Below, piece after piece: positions 7,184-14,789 of a stretch of 16,608 nucleotides of DNA. Every line of letters starts with the position of its first letter. Within the stretch, counting starts at the first letter, position 1. The DNA is taken from NCBI GenBank assembly GCA_963558075.1, contig CAUWFN010000043.1, forward strand, positions 1 to 16,608, given 5' to 3'. A model generated the notes under the pieces. It searched no databases, was not told the DNA's origin, and saw only the letters and a list, made by a program, of their open reading frames with translations. A program made the position numbers and the translations under genes. Source of the stretch: CALHKP01 sp963558075 (GTDB lineage Bacteria > Bacillota > Clostridia > Peptostreptococcales > Anaerovoracaceae).

Positions 7184-7212
7184 ATTATAGTAAGTTTTAA
7201 TTTCGATTACAA
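7184..7212 (-). promoter_or_regulatory. Promoter of the umuC-yolD unit
   Basis: The minus strand shows TTGTAA (7212-7207), exactly 17 bp, then a perfect TATAAT (7189-7184). It lies about 40 bases before the polymerase ATG, with the LexA box eight bases upstream of the -35. Confidence 0.8.
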
Positions 7213-7220
7213 GCATTTTA

Positions 7221-7232
7221 GAACTTTTGTTC
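7221..7232. promoter_or_regulatory. LexA (SOS) box
   Basis: GAACTTTTGTTC is a perfect match to the Gram-positive LexA core GAAC-N4-GTTC. It lies eight bases upstream of the -35 of the translesion polymerase promoter, a site where a repressor can hinder RNA polymerase. The gene it controls is of a classic SOS type, which supports the call. Confidence 0.85.
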
Positions 7233-7280
7233 TGTTTTTTGTAAAAACACGCTGATCCCGGGGCTAAATCAGCCAATTTC

Positions 7281-7292
7281 GTACATTTGTTT
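7281..7292. promoter_or_regulatory. Possible degenerate second LexA half-site
   Basis: GTACATTTGTTT keeps six of the eight fixed positions of GAAC-N4-GTTC and lies 48 bases beyond the perfect box. It could bind a second LexA dimer weakly, but a six-of-eight match in A+T-rich DNA may be chance. Confidence 0.25.
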
Positions 7293-7353
7293 TAATTATA
7301 TGCTTCTAGGCAAAAAAATCTCATCGAAAACCGCATGGTTTTTATACAAATAC

Positions 7354-7380
7354 AAAAAAAATGGAGCAGCATGCTGCTCC
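7354..7380 (-). terminator. Strong intrinsic terminator ending the leuS-corC run
   Basis: GGAGCAGCATGCTGCTCC (7363-7380) is a perfect 18-base palindrome. On the minus strand it is followed by one A and then eight T. It lies ten bases after the stop of the CNNM/CorC gene. Confidence 0.92.
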
Positions 7381-7390
7381 GCAAAAGATT

Positions 7391-8677
7391 CTATTCTTCT
7401 TCCTCTTCTTCTGGCTCAACCTCCTGTTTGATTTCCAGTTTAAGAGTTTCGATACGTCTTTCCTTGACAGAAAGAATCGTAAATACATAGTTTTCGTAAT
7501 TGATAACTCTGTTGTTATCCTTTTCTTCCGGAATCTCACCGAGAAGATCGATGATAAATCCTCCGATAGTTTCACTGTTTTCAGATTCTAGCTTAGTATT
7601 TATCTCTTCATTTAGGTCACTCAGATAAACCTTACCATTTACGTAATAAGTATTATCGTCAACCTCGCTTATTATCAGCTCTTCTTTGTCGTATTCGTCG
7701 TCAATCTCACCCATAACCTCTTCGATTATGTCCTCCATTGTAACGATTCCGCTGAATCCGCCGTACTCGTCAATCAGAATAGCAATATGCTGCTTTTCCT
7801 TCTGAAGCTCATAAAACAGCGAGTCGATATTCTTTGTTTCTGGAACAAGATAAGGCTTTCTCAGAATTGATCTAATATCGACATTGTCAAAGCCATCGTT
7901 TCTTGCTTTGATCAGATAGTCCTTTATGTGAAGGATACCTATGATATTGTCAGACTCATCTTCGCAGACCGGAATTCTAGAATATCTAAGCTCCATAAGC
8001 TCGTCTAAATATTCCTCCGGTGGGTCATTTATATCAATCAGAAACACGTCAGTTCTCGGTGTCATGATTTCGTATGCAAGTTCATCATCAAAGGCAAAGA
8101 TACTGTTAATCATCTTCTTGCCCTCTTCTTTGATTTCACCGCGCTGCTGTCCTGCCTCTAGCATAGACATAACTTCTTCCTCTGAATACTTGGAAATCTC
8201 TATCTTTGTTTCCTGTCTGAAAATCTTGAGGAAAATGTCAGTAACAAAAGTCAAAATCCAGATAAACGGACTGAAGAAGGCATCAAAGAATCGCTGAAAC
8301 CCCGATAGTGCTATTGATATTTTTTCGCTGTGCTGAACTGCGATTTTTCTCGGGAAAAGCTCACCGACAGTTGCAATCACAAGCAGAAAAACAAAAGCTG
8401 AAGCCGCGTCGTTGTACGGCATTTCGATTGTCAGCGTAATTCCAACTATTAAAAATATATAGTTTAAAAGTCTGTTTGTGTACTGGTATTTAAACGGCTT
8501 TTCTAGAAGGCCTATAACACGCTTTGCTGCGACATTATCGCCATCTGCAAGCTGCTTGACTTTGTTCTCGTTTACATTATTTAGCGCTGTGTTCGATAAA
8601 ACTACAACTGCATTTATACCTATAAGCAATGCTATAAGAAGCATAAAAACGGGTATATTCTCCGTGTCAGAAATCAT
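7391..8677 (-). CDS. CNNM/CorC family membrane protein with CBS pair
   Basis: This 428-residue protein has the layout of the hemolysin C/CorC group. An N-terminal CNNM (DUF21) membrane part has helices at about 9-29, 70-86, 92-107 and 134-152, with the family PK element as LFPRKIAVQHSEK (108-119). Next comes a CBS pair: IMTPRTDVFLID and YSRIPVCED...IIGILHIKDYL, then HIAILIDEYGGFSGIVTMEDIIEEVMGE (298-325). A C-terminal CorC_HlyC domain (YYVNGKVYLSDLNEEI, GGFIIDLLGEIPEE) and a run of glutamates finish it. Relatives in Firmicutes (YhdP/MpfA type) export Mg2+ or support its homeostasis, with the CBS pair sensing nucleotides; that role is inferred. AGGAGGAG directly precedes the ATG. It is the last gene before the terminator. 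Confidence 0.88.
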   Translation of the reverse strand: MISDTENIPVFMLLIALLIGINAVVVLSNTALNNVNENKVKQLADGDNVAAKRVIGLLEKPFKYQYTNRLLNYIFLIVGITLTIEMPYNDAASAFVFLLVIATVGELFPRKIAVQHSEKISIALSGFQRFFDAFFSPFIWILTFVTDIFLKIFRQETKIEISKYSEEEVMSMLEAGQQRGEIKEEGKKMINSIFAFDDELAYEIMTPRTDVFLIDINDPPEEYLDELMELRYSRIPVCEDESDNIIGILHIKDYLIKARNDGFDNVDIRSILRKPYLVPETKNIDSLFYELQKEKQHIAILIDEYGGFSGIVTMEDIIEEVMGEIDDEYDKEELIISEVDDNTYYVNGKVYLSDLNEEINTKLESENSETIGGFIIDLLGEIPEEKDNNRVINYENYVFTILSVKERRIETLKLEIKQEVEPEEEEEE

Positions 8678-8737
8678 TTTCTCCTCCTGTTGTCATCTCT
8701 AGTAACATCATCAAAGTGAATCGCCTTGACTATAATG

Positions 8738-9964
8738 CTATTTTCTCTTTCTCAGAATATAATTTTCTTTTACAGGTTTATCCATCTTGATTTTCAGCAT
8801 CTGCTGTGGGTGAGGCGCGCTGTTTACTGCCTCTCCTGATTCAAGGTCATACATTTCTGTAAGCTCCTGCTCGAAAAACTCGATGTCAGGTCCGAAAATC
8901 TCAATTGTATCTCCGATGTTCATCTTGTTTCTCTGTTCAACAATTGCCATTCCTGTTTCTTCCTCGTAGCCCTTTACGATTCCGATAAAAGAATAATCTC
9001 TTGTGTAAGCACTTGTCTGGTAGTTCTGGTCTTTGTTTGTTGGCTTGTCATAGTAGAATCCTGTTGTGAATTCTCTGTGGCTTACCTTCTTGACCTCACG
9101 CATCCATTCTTCCTTGAACTCGTAGTTTTCTGGATCTGCAAAATATGCATCGATTGCCTGTCTATATGCATGTATAATAGTTGCAACATAGAACACGCTC
9201 TTCATTCTGCCTTCGATCTTAGCTGACATGATTCCGCTTTCGATGATTTCTGGAATGTGCTCGATCATGCAAAGGTCTCTTGAGTTCATGATATATGTTC
9301 CTCTGTCGTCCTCTTCTACAGGATAATATTCACCTGGTCTTTTTTCTTCTACCAGTGAATACTTCCATCTGCATGGATGAGCGCACATGCCTCTGTTTGC
9401 ATCTCTTTCAATCATGAAATTACTTAGAAGGCATCTTCCTGAATATGAAATGCACATAGCTCCATGAACAAAGGCTTCAAGCTCCATATCCTCAGGAATA
9501 TTCTTTCTCACCTCTCTGATTTCATCGAAAGTAAGCTCTCTAGCAAGCACAAGACGCTTAACTCCCATCTTGTACCAGAAGTTTGCTGTTCTATAGTTTG
9601 TCATGTTCGCCTGTGTTGAAAGGTGAATTTCCGCATCAGGTATGATTTCCTGAATAAGATCAATGATTCCAGGATCTGATACGATGAATCCGTCGATTCC
9701 AAAATCTCTTATTGTAGTCAGATACTGCTTAAGCGGTTCAATATCTTCGTTGTGAGCAAAGATGTTAATCGTCATATAGCATCTTTTTCCCATGTTGTGA
9801 GCAAACTCAAGTCCTTCCTTCATTTCTTCAAAAGAAAGGTTACCTGCGCCTGCTCTGAGGCTAAACATTTCTCCGCCGAAATAAACGGCATCAGCACCAT
9901 AAATCAGTGCAATCTTCAGCTTCTCTAGGTCACCTGCCGGTGCCAGTAATTCAAATTTCTTCAT
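8738..9964 (-). CDS. trhP: U32 family protein, tRNA uridine hydroxylation TrhP type
   Basis: This 408-residue U32 protein carries the family signature EAFVHGAMCISYSGRCLLSN at 163-182. Candidate cluster cysteines are C171, C178, C194, C198 and C232. The N-terminal half is a barrel beginning ELLAPAGDLEKLKIALIYGA; the C-terminal small domain ends at MKIDKPVKENYILRKRK-like sequence. In Bacillus subtilis the equivalents YrrN/YrrO (TrhP1/TrhP2) use prephenate to make 5-hydroxyuridine at tRNA position 34. The length and place fit YrrO/TrhP2, with the O-methyltransferase and mltG genes just upstream as in Bacillus. The older label peptidase U32 is misleading. Only one U32 gene is present in the cluster here. 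The gap to the methyltransferase gene is 91 bases, with no terminator. Confidence 0.85.
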   Translation of the reverse strand: MKKFELLAPAGDLEKLKIALIYGADAVYFGGEMFSLRAGAGNLSFEEMKEGLEFAHNMGKRCYMTINIFAHNEDIEPLKQYLTTIRDFGIDGFIVSDPGIIDLIQEIIPDAEIHLSTQANMTNYRTANFWYKMGVKRLVLARELTFDEIREVRKNIPEDMELEAFVHGAMCISYSGRCLLSNFMIERDANRGMCAHPCRWKYSLVEEKRPGEYYPVEEDDRGTYIMNSRDLCMIEHIPEIIESGIMSAKIEGRMKSVFYVATIIHAYRQAIDAYFADPENYEFKEEWMREVKKVSHREFTTGFYYDKPTNKDQNYQTSAYTRDYSFIGIVKGYEEETGMAIVEQRNKMNIGDTIEIFGPDIEFFEQELTEMYDLESGEAVNSAPHPQQMLKIKMDKPVKENYILRKRK

Positions 9965-10055
9965 TAATACTCCTTGTCTATACTGCCCGCTAGCGCTTTG
10001 ATATATGGCTAAATTATAAGCTTAGATCAAAACATCAGCGCGCGTTCCAAAACTT

Positions 10056-10709
10056 CTATTTCAAAATTGTCAGCGCAATTCCATCGCCCATGCTCATCAG
10101 AGATGTGTTATACCTTTCATCTGTGCATATGAACTCTACGTACTCGCGCATTCTTCTAATATTGGTTCTATGTTTTCTGTATTTGAGGAATTCCTCAACT
10201 GCTGTCATACCGTGCTGCAAAATATTGTCCGAAAGTATCACAGCCTTTGGTGCGCAAAGCTCTGCCGCTGCTTCGAAAAATCTTCTGTAGTGGCTCTTTG
10301 CTGCATCGATAAATACAAAATCAAAGTCTCTTTCGCCAGACTCTCCGATTGCTCTTATCTGTTCCTCACCGTCTCCAACGAAGCAATGAATCCTATCAGA
10401 AAGACCAGCTTTCTCTATATTTGCCTTTGCAGTTTCGTAAACATCCTCATTTTTCTCGATTGTGAAAACCTCGCATTCAGGACACATCTTGGCAAAATAC
10501 ATAGATGAATATCCTATAGCCGTTCCCACCTCGAGAATTTTCCTAGGCTTTATAATAGGAAGAAGAGTGTTTAGGTAAATCTCTGTTTCCTTGAGAATTA
10601 TCGGAATTATATTTTCTTCCCCATAGGCTCTCAGCGCCCCGAGCTCCTCATCTAAGGGTTCGTAGTACTGATTAATAAAACCTGTAACTTCCTCATTTAA
10701 AATTATCAT
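10056..10709 (-). CDS. trmR: SAM-dependent O-methyltransferase, TrmR-like (mo5U34)
   Basis: This 217-residue class I methyltransferase belongs to the O-methyltransferase family 3 (caffeoyl-CoA/YrrM type). Visible are motif I LEVGTAIGYSS (59-69), the acidic loop FTIEKNEDVYETAKANIEKAG (82-102), and the metal-site elements VFIDAAKSHY (132-141) and LSDNILQHG (159-167), giving D135, D161 and N162 as likely ligands. In Bacillus subtilis the YrrM/TrmR protein methylates 5-hydroxyuridine to 5-methoxyuridine in tRNA. The position between mltG and a U32 gene is the same here, so the same role is inferred. It starts 36 bases after mltG. The best GGAG lies 14 bases from the ATG, so initiation may be modest. 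Confidence 0.85.
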   Translation of the reverse strand: MIILNEEVTGFINQYYEPLDEELGALRAYGEENIIPIILKETEIYLNTLLPIIKPRKILEVGTAIGYSSMYFAKMCPECEVFTIEKNEDVYETAKANIEKAGLSDRIHCFVGDGEEQIRAIGESGERDFDFVFIDAAKSHYRRFFEAAAELCAPKAVILSDNILQHGMTAVEEFLKYRKHRTNIRRMREYVEFICTDERYNTSLMSMGDGIALTILK

Positions 10710-10745
10710 TTCTTGTGATTAATCTCCAATCTTTCTTTCTTAATC

Positions 10746-11780
10746 CTAGTCATTGATTGCCTTTGCATATGCCGCCTTGTCCTTTTCGAATTTTGCGGCG
10801 TTATTTGAGAATCTGTGGCTTCCATCAAGCTTAGGATCAAGAACGTAGTATATATAATCGGTGTCTGCCGGATCAAGGGCTGCTTTTATGCATTCAACGC
10901 CTGGGCTACATATAGGTCCTGGTGGAAGTCCTGTATTTTTGTATGTGTTATAAGGCGAGTCAATCTCAAGGTCTGAATACAGAAGGTGCTCCTTCTGGCT
11001 TCCTAGAAGATACTGGATTGTAGCATCAATCTGAAGCATCATGCCCTTATCAAGTCTGTTGTAGATAACACTTGCAACTTTTCGGCGCTCACTGTCAACC
11101 TGGCATTCTCTTTCTATTAGGGATGCCATTGTCAGGACCTGATTCATGCTCATGTTCTTCTTTTCTGCTTTTTTTCTGAGGTCTTTTGTGAATTTCTCAT
11201 CAAAATTCTTTAGGAAAACTTCTACGACTCTGTGAGCATCTGAACCAAACTCCACAGTGTATGTGTCAGGATATAGATATCCTTCCAGTCTGTCATCTTT
11301 TCCGTTTGGCGCAGGAACAAAATCAAAATCGAACTTGCCGTTTCTAACTTCGTTCATGAACTCCTCTGATGCAGCAATTCCTGCCTCATCTAGAGTCTTA
11401 GCAATCTGAGCTGTTGTGTAGCCTTCTGGAATTGTAAATGTAAGCGTACTTACTTTTCCGCCGGCAATTATATCACCGATTTCTCCAAGAGTCATAGAAG
11501 GAGAAAGGGCATATGTTCCAGCCTTATATTTTGATGCAAGTCCTTTTATCTTTGAATATATTTTAAACTTGGATGCGCTTTTGATTATGCCCTCATCCTC
11601 TAGTTGATTTCCGATGCTTTCTGATGTTGATCCCATTTCTACTGTAATCATCTGAGTGTCTTTTTTTGCCGGATCAAAGGCTTTGTCAAGACTGTTTACG
11701 TAAATAAAAACTCCGGCACATAATGCTACTAGCACTACTACCGCTATAATTATAATCTGTTTTGTTTTCTTTGATTTCAT
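10746..11780 (-). CDS. mltG: Endolytic murein transglycosylase MltG
   Basis: This 344-residue protein is anchored by one N-terminal helix (about 8-28) with the rest outside the membrane. A LysM-like domain covers roughly 40-110 and is followed by the YceG catalytic domain. The catalytic glutamate is E223 in MASLIERECQ, equivalent to E218 in Escherichia coli. The conserved EGYLYPDTY (166-174) and NTGLPPGPICSPG (282-294) are present. MltG cuts new glycan strands at the membrane and is thought to set their length, working beside PBPs and RodA/FtsW. AGGAGA precedes the start. A weak hairpin separates it from efp, and it leads into the trmR-like gene as in Bacillus (yrrL-yrrM). Confidence 0.93.
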   Translation of the reverse strand: MKSKKTKQIIIIAVVVLVALCAGVFIYVNSLDKAFDPAKKDTQMITVEMGSTSESIGNQLEDEGIIKSASKFKIYSKIKGLASKYKAGTYALSPSMTLGEIGDIIAGGKVSTLTFTIPEGYTTAQIAKTLDEAGIAASEEFMNEVRNGKFDFDFVPAPNGKDDRLEGYLYPDTYTVEFGSDAHRVVEVFLKNFDEKFTKDLRKKAEKKNMSMNQVLTMASLIERECQVDSERRKVASVIYNRLDKGMMLQIDATIQYLLGSQKEHLLYSDLEIDSPYNTYKNTGLPPGPICSPGVECIKAALDPADTDYIYYVLDPKLDGSHRFSNNAAKFEKDKAAYAKAIND

Positions 11781-11809
11781 AATTTGGGTTTTCTCCTGAA
11801 ATACTTACA

Positions 11810-11832
11810 AAGGGACGCTTTCACGTCCCCTT
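11810..11832 (-). terminator. Weak hairpin between efp and mltG
   Basis: On the minus strand GGGGACG-TGAAAG-CGTCCC forms a six-pair GC-rich stem with a six-base loop, flanked by AA/TT. The T-run after it is short (TTTGT). It may partly terminate or mark a processing site after efp, trimming expression of the genes downstream. Confidence 0.45.
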
Positions 11833-11855
11833 GAAGCTTAATATTTAAATTTAAA

Positions 11856-12416
11856 CTATTTTGATCTTCCTAGATATTCACCTGTTCTTGTGTCAATCTG
11901 GATTTTTTCGCCTTCTTCGATGAAGATAGGAACCTGAACTACTGCTCCAGTTTCTACTGTAGCTGCCTTTGTTACGTTAGTTGCTGTGTTGCCCTTAACG
12001 CCTGGTTCAGTTTCTGTTACAACAAGGTCAACAAAGTTAGGAGCTTCTACTAGGAATGGTGCTCCCTTGTAAAGCTTAATTGTTGCTTCGTCATTTTCTC
12101 TTAGGAACTTGATAGCATCTTCTACAAGATCATATCCTAGAGGAATCTGCTCGTAAGTTTCGTTGTCCATGAAGTAGTATAGTTCACCATCATTGTACAG
12201 ATACTGCATGTGTTTAGTTTCGATGTGTGCCTTAGGGAATTTGTCATCAGGGTTGAATGCTTCTTCTCTAGTTGCACCTGAAAGGATGTTCTTGTACTTA
12301 GTTCTAACGAACGCAGCTCCCTTACCTGGTTTTACGTGCTGGAAGTCTAGAACTACATGTGGTTCACCATTAATTTCAAATGTTACGCCTTTTCTAAAAT
12401 CACCTGCATAAATCAT
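11856..12416 (-). CDS. efp: Translation elongation factor P
   Basis: This 186-residue protein has the normal EF-P length and three beta-barrel domains. The tip loop reads HVKPGKGAAF with K32, the lysine that is modified in many bacteria and reaches toward the peptidyl-transferase centre. The ending IQIDTRTGEYLGRS is a standard EF-P C-terminus. EF-P relieves ribosomes stalled at consecutive prolines. Which modification K32 receives cannot be told from here; no epmA/epmB/epmC-like gene is in the window. A near-consensus promoter lies upstream, so efp can be made apart from leuS and RNase J. Confidence 0.96.
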   Translation of the reverse strand: MIYAGDFRKGVTFEINGEPHVVLDFQHVKPGKGAAFVRTKYKNILSGATREEAFNPDDKFPKAHIETKHMQYLYNDGELYYFMDNETYEQIPLGYDLVEDAIKFLRENDEATIKLYKGAPFLVEAPNFVDLVVTETEPGVKGNTATNVTKAATVETGAVVQVPIFIEEGEKIQIDTRTGEYLGRSK

Positions 12417-12463
12417 ATTATATTTCTCGCTTTCATAATTTAAATTTTTATTAACTACATTAC

Positions 12464-12492
12464 ATTATATCAAATTTAGCCGATATTGCCAA
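12464..12492 (-). promoter_or_regulatory. Near-consensus promoter for efp and downstream genes
   Basis: The minus strand has TTGGCA (12492-12487; five of six matches), exactly 17 bp, then a perfect TATAAT (12469-12464). The -35 lies inside the last codons of the YlbF-family gene and the -10 just past its stop. The efp ATG follows about 48 bases after the -10. Confidence 0.8.
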
Positions 12493-12811
12493 GACCTATT
12501 GCATCTGCAAGTATCTTATATACATCATTCATCATTAGTGTAAATCTCATCTGTGCCTGAAGATACTGTGCTGCCATAGGATTCTTTATAACAATCTGAG
12601 TCAGCTCATTTACTGCCTGAGTCATATCACCAGGATCTTCGCCCATCAGCTGTTTTGCCTGAAGCTCAAGCTGCTTCTTTTCGAAGCCCTTAATCATATT
12701 ATTCAGTTCTTCATTTGCTTCAATCTGCTTTCTTAAGGCATCATACTGCTTGAATTCTTCTGATTCCTTAATTGATTTTGCAAGATTGTGGGCCTCATTA
12801 TAAACGTTCAT
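12476..12811 (-). CDS. YlbF/YmcA family protein
   Basis: This 111-residue protein is almost entirely helical and fits the YlbF/YmcA (Com_YlbF) family: MNVYNEAHNLAKSIKESEEF at the start, a heptad-rich middle with NMIKGFEKKQLELQAKQ, and a NPMAAQYLQAQMRFTLMMND end. In Bacillus subtilis YlbF and YmcA with YaaT form the Y-complex that tunes RNase Y cleavage, affecting competence and biofilm. Here it follows the RNase J gene by 15 bases and has GGGAGG upstream, so an RNA-decay role is plausible. Which of the paralogues it matches cannot be settled. Confidence 0.82.
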   Translation of the reverse strand: MNVYNEAHNLAKSIKESEEFKQYDALRKQIEANEELNNMIKGFEKKQLELQAKQLMGEDPGDMTQAVNELTQIVIKNPMAAQYLQAQMRFTLMMNDVYKILADAIGLGNIG

Positions 12812-12826
12812 TAATATTATGCCTCC

Positions 12827-14779
12827 CTATAAATCAAGAAAAATCGGTAAAATAATCGGACTTCTCTTTGTCTGTTTGAATATAAACTTGCGTAGATCTT
12901 CTCTTACGGAGTTCTTGAGCTCGTTCCAATCAGTTACGCCGTCAGCTAGGCAATCTTCAATAGACTCTCTAGCAAGCTCTCTTGCGCTGTTGATTAAATC
13001 TTCGTTTTCTCTTACATAAACAAAGCCTCTCGAAACGATATCCGGACCTGACAGAAGCAGCGACGCATTTTTGTCGATAGCCGCAACTACAATCAGAAGA
13101 CCTGACTCTGACAGAAGTTTTCTGTCTTTTAGGACTACATTTCCGACATCGCCAATTCCAAGACCATCAACAAGCACCGAATCTGCACTTACTACATTTT
13201 CGAATTTAATTGCTCTATTCTTGTCTACTGTCAGCTGGTCTCCGTTTGATAGGATGAATATATTCTCAGGCTTCTTGCCCAGAGACTGTGCAAGAACTCC
13301 ATGCTGAACAAGATGTCTTGACTCACCGTGAACCGGCATAAAGAACTTAGGCTTAATCAATGAATGAATCATCTTGAGTTCTTCCTGGCATGCATGTCCT
13401 GAAACATGAATGTCAGCGATGTCGTTATATATTACTTTGACGCCTTTATCATAAAGTTTGTTTACTACATTGGAAACTGTCTTTTCATTACCGGGAACTG
13501 GTGTCGATGACAGTATTACCATATCACCCTGTTTCAGCTTAACGTTTCTGTGCTCGTCACTTGCCATTCTAGAAAGAGCTGACATAGGTTCGCCCTGGCT
13601 TCCTGTAGTAATTATAACCATTTCGCTGTCAGGAATATTTGCTGACTTGTTAAGCTCAACATATGCTCCCTTAGGAACTTCTAGATACCCGAGCTCCTGA
13701 GCGATTTTTACAACATTCTCCATGCTTCGTCCTGAGACAGCAAACTTTCTACCGTATTTTGCGGCAAGCTCAATAATCTTCTGAACTCTGTGAACGTTAG
13801 ATGAGAAAGTTGCAATGATTATTCTGCTTTCTGCTTCTCTGAAGATACCATCTAGGGTTTCTCCAACGAGCTTTTCGGATCTTGTGTATCCTGGTCTGAG
13901 TGCATTAGTACTATCTGCCAGCATTACATCAACTCCGCGTCTTCCGATTTCAGCAAACATGCTCAGATCAATTGGCTCTCCATCGATTGGCGTAAAGTCA
14001 ATCTTAAAGTCACCTGTATGGAACAGTGTAGCTGCCGGAGTCTGTATGTACAGACAAATCGCATCAGCTACGGAATGGGTTGTACGTATTGTTTCAACCT
14101 TGAAATTTCCAAGCGTGATTTTGTCTCCTGCACTGATGGAATGAAGGCTTCCCTTGATTCCATGTTCCTTGAGCTTGTTTTCTATAAGACCGAGAGTGAT
14201 TCTCGTTCCGTAAATCGGCACTTTTACCTGTTTTAGCAGGTACGGAATCGCTCCGATGTGGTCCTCATGACCATGAGTGATTACCATACCTACTATTTTA
14301 TTTGCATTTTTTACAAGATAACTGAAGTCCGGTATTACGACATCGATACCATACATTTCGTCATCTGGAAATGACAGTCCACAGTCAATGATAAGAATCT
14401 GATCCTTGTACTCGAGCAGCGTCATATTCTTTCCAATCTCATTGAGGCCTCCGATAGGAATAACCTTGAGATTTTCAGCCTTCTTGTGAGGCTTGTGGTT
14501 CTTTTTCTTATTCTGGGCAGTACCCTTTCCCTTAGGCTGCTGTCTAGTATTTTTCTGGACATTTTGTTTGTTTGTATGGCCTGCGCCCTTTCCGCTTTTT
14601 TGCGTTTTTTGCCTGTTTCTCTTTCCGGAAGCCTCAGAAGCCTTCGCATTAACAGAATTTTTTTCTGTTACCTCGCGAACGGCTTTGCTCATTCCTTTTC
14701 CCTTAGAAGGTGATGAATTTCTTTTCTTCTTGGGAACAGGCTTGTTTGCACCGGCTTTTCTGTTATTAAAGTCTTTCAT
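12827..14779 (-). CDS. rnj: Ribonuclease J with long basic N-terminal extension
   Basis: The 650-residue product has a metallo-beta-lactamase/beta-CASP nuclease body from about residue 104 (LKVIPIGGLNEIGKNMT). The zinc site HGHEDH is at 169-174, with FHTGDFKIDF and SGHACQEELKMI further on, and a C-terminal domain ending in IILPIFLDL. RNase J matures 16S rRNA and degrades mRNA by endonuclease and 5'-3' exonuclease action. Residues 1-103 are an added low-complexity tail rich in Lys, Gly, Asn and Gln (KKKRN, SGKGAGH, NKKKNHKPHKK), probably disordered and RNA-binding. Bacillus RNase J1 is about 555 residues and lacks it. The start is set by GGGGAGG just upstream; it lies 10 bases after leuS. Confidence 0.93.
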   Translation of the reverse strand: MKDFNNRKAGANKPVPKKKRNSSPSKGKGMSKAVREVTEKNSVNAKASEASGKRNRQKTQKSGKGAGHTNKQNVQKNTRQQPKGKGTAQNKKKNHKPHKKAENLKVIPIGGLNEIGKNMTLLEYKDQILIIDCGLSFPDDEMYGIDVVIPDFSYLVKNANKIVGMVITHGHEDHIGAIPYLLKQVKVPIYGTRITLGLIENKLKEHGIKGSLHSISAGDKITLGNFKVETIRTTHSVADAICLYIQTPAATLFHTGDFKIDFTPIDGEPIDLSMFAEIGRRGVDVMLADSTNALRPGYTRSEKLVGETLDGIFREAESRIIIATFSSNVHRVQKIIELAAKYGRKFAVSGRSMENVVKIAQELGYLEVPKGAYVELNKSANIPDSEMVIITTGSQGEPMSALSRMASDEHRNVKLKQGDMVILSSTPVPGNEKTVSNVVNKLYDKGVKVIYNDIADIHVSGHACQEELKMIHSLIKPKFFMPVHGESRHLVQHGVLAQSLGKKPENIFILSNGDQLTVDKNRAIKFENVVSADSVLVDGLGIGDVGNVVLKDRKLLSESGLLIVVAAIDKNASLLLSGPDIVSRGFVYVRENEDLINSARELARESIEDCLADGVTDWNELKNSVREDLRKFIFKQTKRSPIILPIFLDL

Positions 14780-14789
14780 TTTTCCTCCC

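Noticed and set aside
7251..7274. Hairpin GCTGAT/ATCAGC upstream of the polymerase promoter
   Set aside because: Only six pairs with an 11-base loop, no T-run and outside any gene end; not enough for a regulatory call.
7327..7342. AAAACC-GCAT-GGTTTT hairpin with T-run on the plus strand
   Set aside because: It could resemble a small plus-strand terminator, but the stem is mostly A-T and no plus-strand gene ends there.
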